Origin: Cristatella mucedo
Lineage: Eukaryota > Bryozoa > Phylactolaemata > Cristatellidae
Direction: 5' to 3'
Length of the DNA stretch: 64,000 nt
NCBI GenBank assembly: GCA_009760855.2
Contig: WPIO01000038.1
Location: 1,579,001-1,643,000 of the forward strand
How positions within the stretch are numbered: position 1 is the stretch's first letter; the number at the start of each line of letters is the position of its first letter. Shown piece by piece: positions 23,201 to 34,690 of this stretch. Made by a program: the position numbers and the translations under genes. The notes below the pieces were generated by a model, which was not told where the DNA came from, made no database searches, and saw only the letters and a list, made by a program, of their open reading frames with translations.

Positions 23201-23277
23201 CTGCCTCCTCCGGGCTTCCGGGCTTCCTGCTTCCGGGCTTCCTACCTCCTCCGGGCTTCCTGCCTCCTCCGGGCTTG
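23201..23277. repeat. GC-rich degenerate tandem repeat (CCTCCTCCGGGCTTC-type)
   Basis: Irregular units built from GGGCTTCCTGC and CCTCCTCCGGGCTTCC, repeated about four times. Confidence 0.8.
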
Positions 23278-23424
23278 AAGCTTTGAGCGCGACCGACCGA
23301 CCAACACGTGGGAGCCGGCGTTTCAGTGGCGCCAACTTATGGATTGAGACATAGTCGATTTCCAATAATTGTATATAACAATTAAAAAGCCACAGTAACT
23401 ACATCGGCAGTCATAATTTGGCTG

Positions 23425-23556
23425 ATCTTAGTTCAGCAACTTAACGACTCGGGTCGTTGGTTCGATTCCAACAGTTGGCAATCCTTCATTACCCACTGAT
23501 ATCTGTGATGATAACCTAGTTATCCTTTTGAAAATCCTGCTACTTACTTCTCCGAA
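23425..23556 (+). mobile_element. SINE2, degenerate
   Basis: It retains a box B-like GTTCGATTCC and the downstream ACTGATATCTGTGATGATAACC remnant of the SINE2 body. Box A is weak. Confidence 0.5.
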
Positions 23557-23561
23557 ATTTT

Positions 23562-24830
23562 TTTTCAATAAGGTATGCAAGATCAGGAAGTCCATCCATA
23601 GGGTGGCAGCGTAACCCTCGAATCATGTCCTTCAATTTTATGCATCACCTTAACGTCTACATTCAATGAGGTCATAAGTGACGTCGTACTGAAGTTCATA
23701 ACCCAATCAAAGAAGAGAACTAGTTCTCTAGACCCTATTCTCACTGTCTTGCTTCTAAAATGCATAGATCTGTAGCAGCCAAGGCTAAATAACAGCATAA
23801 AAATGACATTAGTCTCGGGTCGTGCCCAGCATAAATACAGTTAAACTTCAAACATTGCTAGTAAATCAAGTATTTTTTTTAGAGCTAATCACTCGACATA
23901 GTCAGTATTACTTCGGGTGTATAGAGACCTAATTAGGAATGCAGCCATAGGTATAATATCTCTGCTTGGTATTTTTTTAGAGCTAATCACTCGACATAGT
24001 CAGTATTACTTCGGGTGTATAGCGACCTAATTAGGAATGCAGCCATAGGTATAGTATCTCTGCTTGGTTTGCTTGATCTTTCGGCTGCTTTTGATACCAT
24101 CGATCACAAAGTTCTTCTCGAACGCCTCTCATCTCGCCATCAGGTACTGCATTGCAATAGTTCAGGTCATATCTCAGTGGAATACTCCAGAGTATTGTTG
24201 TGAATAGAAAAATATCATCTGAGGAACTGCTGAAGTATGGAGTACCTCAGGGTTCTAAGCTTGGTCTGGTTCTTTTCGCGGTTTATACCCTCCTTCTTGC
24301 CGATGTGATTGCCAGGTACAATCTGCTACTCACCTTTAGGTCTCTTCTTCATCCGGCTTCAGCCTATCAGATCTACCTCCCCACCAGGCTAAGGAAAGTG
24401 CTGCTTGTTTTTCTGGTTCCTATCATTTACCTATATCTCATACAAACCTCAAATTATTCGGAAACCCTGCCTTTAGCATGTAGGCTCCCACAGCCTTGAA
24501 CTCACTTCTGACTGGCTCGATGACATCCCTGACTTAAATACATTTAAAAATAGCCATAAAGACGTTTGTTTGTCACAGCACTTAGTGGGTCCTTGTGATT
24601 TGTTCTTTGTGTGCTTATGAGTGCTAATACTATGCTAGCTGCTGCCACTAACAGTATTTGCATGCTGGCCCTTTGCATGTCACCTCTAACCATGTTATGC
24701 TATGTTGTATTGAGCATGATACCACTAACCATTAGATCATGCTTCCTTTGTAGAAAATGTAAAGTGCCTATAAATAGATTGGGTTCTAAGTGGGTGCTAT
24801 CTCTACTAATTAAAGTGAGAAAATAATGCT
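23562..24830 (+). pseudogene. LINE B with internal deletion and tandem duplication
   Basis: The plus strand follows LINE B from the linker/RT start (ATGTCTACATTC, about 23655). It passes the AAFDTIDHKVLLERLSSR palm helix (about 24085-24140) and the PQGSKLGLVLFAVY motif (24240-24290). It then jumps directly to the C-terminus and the 3' untranslated region, so the catalytic YADD and thumb are deleted. A 98-99-bp direct duplication lies just before the palm. Confidence 0.88.
23872..24068. repeat. 98-99-bp tandem duplication within LINE B
   Basis: Two head-to-tail copies (23872-23970 and 23971-24068). Each starts with a T-run plus AGAGCTAATCACTCGACATA and ends TATCTCTGCTTGG. They differ at about three positions. 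Confidence 0.95.
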
Positions 24831-24959
24831 AGACACCTGTCACGTGGAAGATGATGACCAATTCTTTCAGGAGTGATATGCAATTGATGAGTTATTTTAC
24901 TATGACTCATTAAGGTTAGTTAACATTCAAGAAGCACCAGCAACGAATGAATTTCTTAT

Positions 24960-24964
24960 AGTAT

Positions 24965-24996
<32 letters not shown>

Positions 24997-24997
24997 A
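24960..24997. repeat. (TAG)n microsatellite
   Basis: Roughly twelve TAG units, the first interrupted by TAT. Confidence 0.95.
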
Positions 24998-25129
24998 TAT
25001 AGCCTTACAAGCTCTGCTGCCGATGCACAAGTAAGACCATTAAGTATGTTTAACATTGTAACGACTGAGTTTTAGTTTTTTGCACTCTGAGTGAATCCTT
25101 TAAAATTAATTAATAATAATAATGATAAT

Positions 25130-25735
25130 AATAATTCACTTGATAAAGCGCCCTCAGAGAACTTAATCTTTCTCTAGGTGCTTTACATTTGCTGTAAAGT
25201 GAAATGCCATTGAATGGTAAGTAAAATCATGCTTGAAAAAAATAAACGAAATGAATAATATGGTTAGGGGTGACATGCACAGGGTCAGCATGCAAATGTG
25301 GTTAGTAGCAGAATGCACAGTGTCAGCACACATAAGCACATCAAGGACGAATCACAGGGACCCAATAAATGCAGTCCTAAATAGGTGTGTTTTTAGGTTC
25401 CTTTTAAATGTGGTCAGGTCAGGGGATGTTCTGACGCAGGTCGGGAGGGAGTTCCAGGCTTTAGGAGCATATGAACTAAATGCACGGTCTCCAAAGGATT
25501 TAAGGTTTGTAAGAGGTATTTGTAGACTGTTGGATTCCGAAAAGCAGGTGGTACGATGCTTAGCCTGGTGGGGTAGTATATCTGACAGATAGGCTGGAGC
25601 CATAGAATTAAGGGACCTAAAAGTGAGCGACAAAACCTTGAAGTCAATCCGTTGCTTGACTGGTAGCCAGTGCAGGTCGGCGAGAAGTGGAGTAATGTGG
25701 CAACTGCGACGCTCACGACAGACAAGCCTAGCTTT
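25130..25735 (-). mobile_element. LINE B 3' end
   Basis: The minus strand encodes RLVCRERRSCHITPLLADLH, WLPVKQRIDFKVLSLTFRSL and NSLPTCVRTSPDLTTFKRNL in one frame (25352-25825). The 3' untranslated region and AAT-rich tail follow. The C-terminal ORF is intact but the copy is heavily 5' truncated. Confidence 0.93.
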
Positions 25736-26149
25736 AGTTTTTAGCTTAATTGACTTTAATAGTTTATCGTGAGTCTGTAATGTGTTACAAGATACTGAGA
25801 GAGGAATACCAAACTGTGTTCTCAAAGGCTATCTCCTGTCAGGAGATCTGTAGGTCAAACTCTCGTTGTTTAATTTGTTCTTATCCATCAAAATGTTTCT
25901 AATAGCAACCTTAATATAAGAATTAATCATAATCGAACACTAACTCAATGTAGCTGTCGATGCAGCACACGTAATTATCATATCATGCAATTTTACCATG
26001 CATCAGTCCATAAGTTGATTTACAGCTACATCTCTGCCAATAAGTACATACATGCGAATAAGACGATCACTGGTACCTGTCACTTTGCCACTCAGATTCT
26101 ATGAGATCAATATATGCCAATGATTTTTAGCCTAGAGCTAAGGTGCTTT
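25736..26149. other. Spacer, nothing recognised
   Basis: AT-rich sequence between a LINE B copy and a decayed SINE. Confidence 0.4.
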
Positions 26150-26250
26150 AATACCTCGGCCCAGTCGTGGTTTTAATTCACACAGGTGGGATGCTTTATG
26201 GCCTATGCAAGTGGTGGTGATAAGGGTCTTCTGCTACCAGTAGGAATGAG
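26150..26250 (+). mobile_element. SINE2, strongly degenerate
   Basis: A CCTCGGCCCAGTCGTGGTTT block resembles the box B region, and GCAAGTGGTGGTGATAAGGG with TCTTCTGCTACC match the SINE2 body. Confidence 0.45.
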
Positions 26251-26544
26251 TATGCTGAATTAGCTAACCTTTAACTTCTTTTGCTTAAGGGGAACGAGAT
26301 GAATAAGCCGTACGTACGTCTAGCGTGAGAAAAGCATATCTTTTCTTTGCTAATACGGGTCTCAAAATGGAAGAAGAAATCGTCCCTGAATCCTACAACT
26401 ACTTACTGTAAATTATTGTATTAAAAACATTATATATTCGCCTCCAGCTTTTTCACATGGTTTCCCTGAGCTGATGGTATTCGCACTGCTTTCACCTTTC
26501 TTCAAACATGCTGCACAGTAAATTATTTGACGGTAATAAAAATA

Positions 26545-29500
26545 ATAATAATATTATTATTATTGCACTTGATAAAGACCCCTTGGAGAACTCCATCTCA
26601 ATCGAGGTGCTTTACATTTGCTGCAAAGGGAAATGCGCTTGAATGGTGAGTAATATCAGCATAAATAATATGGTTAGGGGTGACATGCACAGGGTCAGCA
26701 TTCAAGTATGGTTAGTGGCAGCAGGCACGGTGTCAACAGGCATAAGAACATGAAGGACGAATATAATGTATCTCCATCAGTAAGTCCACAAAGTCATAAG
26801 GACCATGTGGGTGTTACGCAGGCGAGTTTTGTATAGCCCACTCACAGCCTAAGCGGCTTTCGGTACACATTCGGTAGCCAACAGAGAATCACGGGGACTC
26901 ACTAAATGCTGTCCTAAATAGGTGTGTTTTTAAGTTCTTTTTTAATGTGGTCAAGTCAGGGGATGTTGCGATGCAAGTCGGGAGAGAGTTCCAGGCTTTG
27001 GACGCATACAAACTACATGCACGGTCTCCAAAGGATTTGAGGTCTGTACGAGTTATTGGTAAACTGCTGGTTTCCGAAAAGCAGGTGGTACGATGCTTGG
27101 CTTGGTGGGAGAGTAGATCTGAGCTGAGAGATAGGCTGGAGCCAAAGAATGAAGTGACCTAAAAGTGAGCGACAAAACCTTAGAGTCGATCCATTGCTTT
27201 ACTGGTTGCCAGTGCAGGTCGGCAAAAAGTGGCGTGATGTGGCAACTGCAATGCTCACGACAGACAAGCCTAGCTAGGGAGTTTTTCACTAGCTTTAATT
27301 GCCGGATTACTCAGGCCGGTAGGCCAACAAGCAGTGAGTTACAGAAGTCAAGTCGGATGTCACGAATGCCTGGACCAACTTTGACGTGGTATTCTAATCT
27401 AAACGAGCTAAAATTTTAGAGATGTTATGTATCTGAAAGTAGGCAGACTTGATTGTAATGCTGATGTAGCCGTCTAACGAGAGGTTACTTTGGAATATGA
27501 CACCTAGATTTTGAGCCGATTCAACAGGAGATATGCTGGCAGTGCCAATTTTGAGCATCAGCCTTTCCAATTTCTAAATCACACTGGGTTTGCGTATAAC
27601 TTATAGGTTAGTTTTATCATCGTTTAATTTAAGAAAATGTGCTGCCACCCAATTTGTGAATGTCGTCAAATCATGCAGCAAGAGATTTGAGACAATTCGA
27701 GGTGCACCGAAGGCTGGGAGGGATCAAAGCAAAGGCACAACTGAGTCATATGCATAGAAGTGAAAGCATGGATTGTGCTTGGCATTCACATCAGCAAGAG
27801 GTAGAGTATAAACCGTGAAGAGAGCCGGACCTAGCACGGAGCCCTGAGATACCACATATTTTCAGAGGTACCTCAGATGATCTTTGTCCATTCACAGCAA
27901 TACTCTGGAGTCTCCAGTTGAGATAGGACCTGAACCATTGCAGAGCAGTGCCAGTGATACACAGGCGAGATGAGATATACTTTAGAAGGACTTGGTGATC
28001 GATAGTATCAAAAGCTACCAAAAGACCGAGCGAAGCAAGCATTCATATTCCACCCATGTCTGCATTTCTAAGTAGGTCGTTGTACACCCTAAGCAATGCT
28101 GATTCTACGGAGTGATTAGCTCTTAAGCCAGACTGGAACTTACTAGCAAGAATAGAAGTTTCAATATATCAGTTCATCTGGTCTCCCACGAGCTGTTCCT
28201 GTGTCCGTGATAGGAATGGTAGAAGGGGGACTGGGCGGTAGTTGCTCAAGTTCACTTAGTCTCGTGTCGTTTTTTGAGAAGTGGCCCGACTACATCTCGT
28301 GCAAAAGGCGCTGGGACATGACCTGAGGCTGCTGACATATTAATGATGCTAATTATGCATGGCAGATCAATGCAGCAGATCAATGCAACATATTAGCAGG
28401 ACAGTGGAAATAGGGTCCAAAGGGCTGGTTGTGTTCTTTGATTGCGATTCGAACTTCACGACGTGACCTTCTTAAATGTAGACATTGAGGTGCAGCCAGG
28501 AATCGGGGGACAGCTTTATAGGTGAGAGATTGTCATCACAGGGATGGAATCACTGATTTTGTTGATCTTCTGCACAAATAATTTAGTGAAGCAATCGGCC
28601 AGATCATCACGAAGATCATCAGGTAAGGAGCTAATGTGGGAGGGGTTGAGGAGATGGTTGATTGTCGACATCAGCCTTTTTGGATTGTGCATCTGCGATT
28701 TAACAATGTTTTTATAGAAGCTAGAGCTGGCCTTTGCTAGGATCGCTTGGTACCAACTACAGTAGTCCTGGTATGCCTATCGAAGGACAGTCATTCCTGA
28801 CCTTGTCTATGCTTTTCAAGTTGGCATATAGTAGCCCTAGCTAGTTTAACATCTGTGGTAAACCATAGGTCGTCTGGGCGATGGCACACAGTGTGTTTAG
28901 TCAAGGTTCAAACTTGTCGAGCGTGTCAGCTAGTGAGATGTTCTAGCTATCTACTAATGATGACAAATCGGAGAGGGACTGGGCAGCAGATGCCAAGCAG
29001 ATATTCTCTCACTGACAGCATCGATGTCAAAGGTCTGGAGGTTTCGCGACTCACATGTGATTTTAGAAGAGGAGGAGGAGGCGGGCACACACTGTACATT
29101 GAATGAGATCTGCAGATGGTCAGATTAGCAGGATTTGGTAATAATTGGTGATGACCTAGTGCAGCTGTTTGAGAAAATCTAGTCGAGTGTGTGACCCTTC
29201 ATGGGAATAGGGCCTTATACATGAACCAGAAGAGACAATGAGTCAGTCAATGTATGAAATTCAGTGGGGAAGGCGTCAGATAAGTTATCAAAGTGAACTT
29301 TGAAATGACCCATAACGAGGAAGGATCTATTTCTTGCACACAGAATCGAGATGAGATCTGAGAAATCTGAGATAAAGGAGCATTTGGTAACTAGTGGGCG
29401 ATGGGCTACTGCCGCTATCGGTAGCTTGTTTTCGGGTGAGACCAAGACAATAAATTCAAAGGACTGGTTCGAGACTACAGCAAATGGCTTCAAGGTGAAT

Positions 29501-29899
29501 TTTTAATGCACGATATCAGCAATTCCACCTCCAGTTTCAATTGATCTAGGGGTGTGAAAGATTGAGAAACCAGTTGGGGTGGCTTCTTTAATTGTCAGAG
29601 AGTTTATCGATTTTAGCCAAGTTTCAGTTAGGGCGAGCAGGTCACGACAATTTTTGGAAATAATGTGGCTTATTACCAGAGGTTTATTGCACACTGAGCT
29701 AGGAATCCAAAGGCAAGCGTTAAGTGGGGCCGATGGAGTTATAACAGGCCTGCTGACACTAAGTTAAAGAGATTGACCGTGAAGTATGTCTGGGAGTATG
29801 CTCTGAGCAGTTCGAGACTATGCTAGGAATACCAAACGAGCAGGTACTCAGCTGGCAGTTCCAGCCCAACGAGTGGCATCTGAGCCGGCGTTTCCGGCC
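26545..29899 (-). pseudogene. LINE B, longest copy (endonuclease to 3' tail), broken
   Basis: The minus-strand order is: endonuclease start (NCRDLLALTETWLKS and HTPRSIETGGG, 29503-29694), further endonuclease (29215-29493), linker, RT palm (FDTIDHQVLLKYISSRL, 27791-28042), thumb, C-terminus, 3' untranslated region and AAT tail at about 26545. The 5' untranslated region continues beyond an inserted LINE B at 30614-30876. Stops and frameshifts are frequent and the YADD region is decayed, so it is inactive. It is nevertheless the best template in the window for the full family layout. It carries two nested insertions (26763-26885 and 29907-30606). Confidence 0.92.
26763..26885 (-). mobile_element. 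LINE A 3' fragment nested in LINE B
   Basis: 123 bp of LINE A 3' end (ATAATGTATCTCC-type terminus through CATTCGGTAGCCAACAGA) interrupt the LINE B block that elsewhere reads GGACGAATCAC. The flanks carry a 4-bp duplication, GAAT (26759-26762 and 26886-26889). Confidence 0.9.
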
Positions 29900-29906
29900 A
29901 TGGCTT

Positions 29907-30606
29907 ACTGCTTACTGGCCACTGCTTACTGGCCTACCAGCATGTGCGATCAGGCCATTGCAGCTGGTGCAAATCTCTGCAGCTAGGCTCGTATGTTGAG
30001 AGCATTGCAGTTGACCCATTACACCGCTTCTTGCCGACCTGCACTGGCTACCAGTCTAGCAATGGATTGACTTCAAGGTTTTGTCGCCCACTTTTAGGTC
30101 CTTTCACTCTTTGGCTCCAGCCTATCTCTCAGATATACTCCCCCATCGGGCCAAGCATCGTACCACCTGCTTTTCGGAATCCAACAGTCTAAAAATACCT
30201 CGTACAAACCTCAAATCCTTTGGAGACCGTGCATTTAGTTCGTATGCTCCTAAAGCCTGGAACTCCCTCCCGACCTGCGTCAGCACATCCCCTGACCTGA
30301 CCATATTTAAAGAGAACTTAAAAACACCTATTTAGGACATCATTTAGTGGGTTCCTGTGATTCGTCCTTGATGTGCTTGTGCATGCTGACACTGTGCATG
30401 CCGCCACTAACCATATTTGCAAGCCGACCCTGTGCATGTCACCCCTAACCATGTTATTATTTTGTTTGTTTATCAAGCATGATATTACTCACCATTCAAT
30501 TGCATTTCCCTTTGCAGCAAATATAAAGCGCCTTGAGAGAGATTGAGTTTTCTGAGGGCACTTTATCAAGTGCATTATTATTGTTATTATTATCATTATT
30601 GCGGTA
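29907..30606 (+). mobile_element. LINE B 3' half nested in the 5' UTR of another LINE B
   Basis: It runs from the LLACAIRPLQLV-equivalent region through the C-terminus (NLKSFGDRAFSSYAPKAWNS, 30081-30335) to the hairpin and ATT tail. It splits the opposite-strand copy and is flanked by a 7-bp duplication ATGGCTT (29900-29906, 30607-30613). The C-terminal frame is largely open. Confidence 0.92.
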
Positions 30607-30613
30607 ATGGCTT

Positions 30614-30876
30614 CTGCGGCTTTCTTTTGTTAATGCATAATTCGAGAATCTCAGCATCAGCATTCAGCGGCTCCAGGTGCTTTTCTTTTGTTGATGCATA
30701 ATTCGAGAATCACAGCTGCAGCATTCAGCGGCTCCGGGTGCTTTTCTTTTGGTAATGCTTAATTAAAGAATCTTAGCATCATTATTTATGTCAAGGAATG
30801 CATTTGATCTACGATGATGAAACGATAACAGCTGCTGACGATTATAACTAAAATGCAGGTTACTAGCCACCGGCAT
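30614..30876 (-). mobile_element. LINE B 5' untranslated region with three ~60-bp monomers
   Basis: Three head-to-tail units begin at 30620, 30680 and 30741. Each carries CTTTTCTTTTG(T/G)T plus a GATGCATAATTCGAGAATC-type sequence and, in two, GCATTCAGCGGCTCC. The following GATAACAGCTGCTGACGA and GCAGGTTACT blocks are shared with the copy ending at about 62781. Similarity to that copy ends at CCGGCAT in both, which marks a common 5' end. Confidence 0.78.
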
Positions 30877-33384
30877 AGCTAAGGCAGCTGCTGGTGCAGA
30901 GACCCAGCAGCCTTAAACTATAAGCGTTAAGACATCCATTGGAGCGTTCGGACTGAAGCACGTGCAGGCGTTCAGGCTGAAACACCAGAGACGGTATGGA
31001 AACACCAAATATCCATGAACAGCTGTGAATTTGGGCTCGAAGAGAGAAATGGCTCACAACCGTTCTCTCGTTGTTTCCACAGATCCCATAGTCAGCTCCC
31101 TTAGGTCTCCCTTCTGTGAAGCAGCTGGATACATTCAAACCTGGCCAAGCCACATCAAAGCTGTGGGCCAAGCCACATGAAAAGTGTGGGTTAAGCCACA
31201 TCAAAGTCGGATCAGGGTGTAGGAGCCAAGCATGGCCTATGATCTGACTACATGGCTCTCCTCAGGGCAAGATGGAGCCTAATACTGTTTGAAGAGGGTT
31301 GTTAGTGCATTCCAGATCAGGCTAGAGCTTGTTGTGGCCTTGTTAAAAGAGGTACATTGAGGACAATGCAACACATAGTGCCGAGGCCGGACTGGCAGCT
31401 GCTTGAAAGGCTCTATGCAGCTGTTGTATTGTCCGACCTTTCCTCGTTCCTCTGACTACCAGATCTAAAGGCAAGTCACTAGTAAAGGCACAATTAAAGT
31501 CTGCTTCACATAGCAGTTTCACTCCCATATATCGGTTTTGCAAGGTTTCTACCGGAAGAAGTTAATTGCTAATTACAGGTTGCTCGTCGGTTTGTCAAAG
31601 GCTTCTTCATCCCAGCTGCAGGTCATTGCTTTCTGTGTGAAGTGGTTCACATGCTACCTGTGCATGCTTGCTAGAACCTGCTTTAACAGGAAAATGAAAC
31701 GTCTGATGATTCATGACAGACAGATGACTGTGGCTGCAATCAACTGGCTCCCTTGCAGTGGGCAGTAGGGGATTGTGCACAGTTTGGCTGTGCATTGCTG
31801 GCTCTTTACCTCCGGGCTGTCAACCATGAGCCGAGCTGAGCTTTTCTCGTCGCTCTGCTGTGGGTAACTCGGCTGTAGATCCTGTAGGTACTGCTAGGTA
31901 CTGCGTAGGTCTGAGGTGCTGCTCTGCACTACTGGGTGCTCACATCTTAGGATCCGAACTCAGATCGGCATGCTCTTCCACTTAACTTTCGTCACTGACT
32001 TCAGCGACATACAATACCATACATGACCTATGAAGGATAAGCAGCTGATTCTAAGAGGGTGGTCTTGTGAAACCTCAAGTTTCACAACGCTCAGCTCAGC
32101 CAATCGGTGTATCTCAAGAGCTCCATTAAGGTATACATCTAGTTAATTGAAAATAGCACAACAATAGTCGAGATATTCGAACGCTGTACACTATATCATC
32201 ATTCTTTAACAAGTGCACATAAATGTGAAACATGCCACTACTGTAGCAGTTTGCAGATTCATTATTCAGTGCTTCAATTAATAGCCTGTACACATTTTCA
32301 CAATTCTCTTTGAAAAGAACTTGTATGGTTATCTAGCTTTTGGCACTACAAATGCTTTTCTATGGGATGAGCTGATGCTTCGAACGCAACACAAACATCT
32401 TTTACGACTAGGTCTTAGTTTATTGTCAAGACTACTAATGCTGCAGCGGACAAAAACTGCCCAAGGCCATAAGTTATATCCTGCAAGTACTATTGTTATC
32501 GCCAACAACCTGCACAGCTGGTCAAATTCTGACCTGGTCTCAGGCAGCATCAACAAAATCAGTTAACACACAGCCGTGTCTATTCGCGGCTTGACAAACT
32601 CCACTGGAATCCCGAGAGCACTGAACAATTAAGATGTCGATAAGTGCCATTTCGGACTTGTAAATAATGCTGCTTCCTAAGGCCAATTCATGAGCCCAGG
32701 AGGCATTAAATGGCTAAACACCTGAGACTTCTAGAAAAATCGAAGCTGCCTGAGGCTTAATGTAACACTAAATTAAAGCTACGTGGTGAGTCGTTTTTTC
32801 TAAGAATAGCTCTGGCAAAAATGCCTAGCTCTGACGACCGCATTGCTGATTGCAACTCCTGTCTCTGCAGGCATGTAACTGCATTTTAGGCACCTTTTGG
32901 CAGCCCAGTGGAGCCACTGCTGACCACACACAAAGCCGTTCGGATATAGGTCACTGCAAGAGAGAGTCCAAGCTAGCCTCAAGTCATGGCCAGGTGACTG
33001 GTGCATGCTAACGACAATCGGCTTGCACATGTAGTAGTTCTTGCAGCATCGGCGTCTCAAAAAGGAAAGCAAAATGTAGCTAACAATGCAGGGATCTAGA
33101 TCAGTAAATTTTTAATACTAGCTTTAAAAGCAACTGAAACTTGCAGGGCTACTCCTACCCAGCTGGCGATGGCACACTACTTACTCTAGCAGGCTCTTCA
33201 ACAGCATCGTGCCCTCTGACAAAGAAACTAGGCTTCTGTGGATTCGGAGCGACACTTCGATCAGCAATCAGGAGACTAGAAGCTCGAAAGCCATGCAAAC
33301 TCAGTCCGAGAGCTGAGCATTTGCTCGACATGGCTGGCTCGCCTAACTACTTTGAGCACTGTTTACTCCAATGGCTGGTAGATT
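30877..33384. other. Unassigned 2.5-kb stretch
   Basis: No transposon or exon is recognised here apart from the tandem repeat at 31141-31206. Open frames at 31343-31543 (-), 31538-31768 (+), 32321-32566 (+) and 32800-33072 (-) look protein-like in composition but match nothing I know. Confidence 0.4.
31141..31206. repeat. ~23-bp tandem repeat, three units
   Basis: Three units of GCCAAGCCACATCAAAGCTG-type sequence. The middle unit has a small insertion and the third has GTTAAGCC. Confidence 0.85.
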
Positions 33385-33545
33385 TGATACTATTATTATT
33401 ATTGCAGTTTACATAGCATCCTCCGATAAAGCAATCTCTTTCTGGGCACTTTATTTTATCTGCAAGGGAAACATGATCTAGTGGCTAGTGGTAGCTTCCT
33501 CAATGACAACATGCACAGTTATGGGTGGTATGCACAGTGTCAGAA
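33385..33545 (-). mobile_element. LINE B 3' end, decayed
   Basis: An ATTATTATTATTGCAG tail followed by a damaged hairpin (AGCATCCTCCGATAAAGC, CTTTCTGGGCACTTTA) and the ACATGCACAG spacer, all antisense. Confidence 0.6.
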
Positions 33546-33727
33546 TAAACTTGGTAAGTGGCCGAACTTGCCTAGAAACCAAGAGAAGTTGTGCAATGCG
33601 ATGGGGAGGCAGATTATTTGTAGCAGTGCACCCAAACTGACCGCAGGTCTGATTGTGCTTGTTTGCTTAAGATGGGGTGATCTTAAAGTTTAACAAGTTC
33701 ATTCTGCTGAGATCTTAGTTGCCTGAC

Positions 33728-34363
33728 ATGGCGAGTGACGACCGACAAACATCCGCAAACCTAGCTGCACGGCTTGAGCTCCTCTCTGTATCTGTATCTG
33801 CAGATCTGAGCAGGGGCTCAGAGGCTACCATACAGGTAACTTCAAACCAGGCTCGGAGCCCTCACCAAAGCATACAGGCTAGATGGTAAACTGCAAGTTT
33901 TCCATCTGCCAAGCAGCCAGGGAGCCAGTGTCACACTGGCTTGCCAGGTTTTGCAATACACCTCGAGCATCTCGTCAGCAGCTAGTTCTTGTCCGACTGC
34001 ATTCCCATTCCCACCGGTGTTTCTCTACCGAGTCACCCAGCTGAGGTTACAGTTCCTGGTTCGTCGACCACAGGGGTCAACTGCTTTCAGACTTCCTTCG
34101 ACAGCAGTTGGCAGCTGCCAGTCTCAGTGCAGCAGCCACCTCGGGCCGACAAGCAGATGCCTAGGTCACGTGAACCCCATTTCAAGCACATTCCATCTTC
34201 TCGGGCCGACAAACAGATGCCTAGGTCGCCTGAACCCCATTTCAAGTACACTCCATATCTTCTGCCAGTGAGGGAGCCTGTGGTGAGGCCAGCTACTCTG
34301 CATGGCGTCAGCCATGCTTGCCCTGGCCCTCACAGCTTCCTGGCAGCAGGAGCCATTGCTTAG
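33728..34363 (+). pseudogene. Proline/serine-rich reading frame with two stops (unassigned)
   Basis: A single frame starts at ATG 33728 (MASDDRQTSANLAARLELL) and is interrupted by TAA and TAG before 33989. From 33989 it is open to a stop at 34361-34363. The second part is Pro/Ser-rich and contains a 20-residue tandem repeat (RADKQMPRSxEPHFK). It could be a decayed gag-like gene of an LTR element or a broken host exon. I cannot assign it. The 60-bp repeat preserves the frame. Confidence 0.3.
34141..34260. repeat. 60-bp in-frame tandem duplication
   Basis: Units 34141-34200 and 34201-34260 begin CGGGCCGACAA and share CCCCATTTCAAG. They differ at about eight sites, so the duplication is not new. 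Confidence 0.95.
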
Positions 34364-34511
34364 TGCCACTTGAGATGGTAATGCCTTGATATTTCCCTAT
34401 ACACCCGTATACTGTCCTCTGGCCGATCGCTTGCTAGTCAGCTACAAGGTTAGACATTCTGAGTAGCTCCAAAAGGCATGAGCCTTGCCTCCCAAGATCT
34501 CCTTGGTGAGC

Positions 34512-34690
34512 CGTGATGGCACACTAGGTAAGGCAGTTGCTTTCACGACCTCAGCCCGAGGTCGTGGGTTCGATTCCTGTGGTGGGTGATTCTTTATCGC
34601 CACTGCAAGCGGTGGTGATAGCCGTAAAGGCTCTTCTGTCGCTATACAAAAAGAGGCTGTTTAATCAGCTAGGATTTATTTATTATTTAT
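34512..34690 (+). mobile_element. SINE2, best-preserved copy
   Basis: The tRNA-like head has TGGCACACTAGGTAAGG (box A region) and a perfect box B GTTCGATTC (34568-34576). It is followed by a body hairpin (ATCGCCACTGCAAGCGGTGG) and the TGTCGCTATACAAAAAGAGG end. Downstream is a TTTATT-rich tail. It differs from SINE1 in body and tail. Confidence 0.85.

Noticed and set aside
22874-23365. Frames rich in Thr-His and Tyr-Ile across the palindrome
   Set aside because: Same effect: microsatellite and GC-rich tandem repeat translated.
34512-34580. Genuine tRNA gene
   Set aside because: Boxes A and B are present, but the acceptor and T-stems do not close, and the same head recurs with a shared body at 16.2 and 63.9 kb, so it is a SINE.
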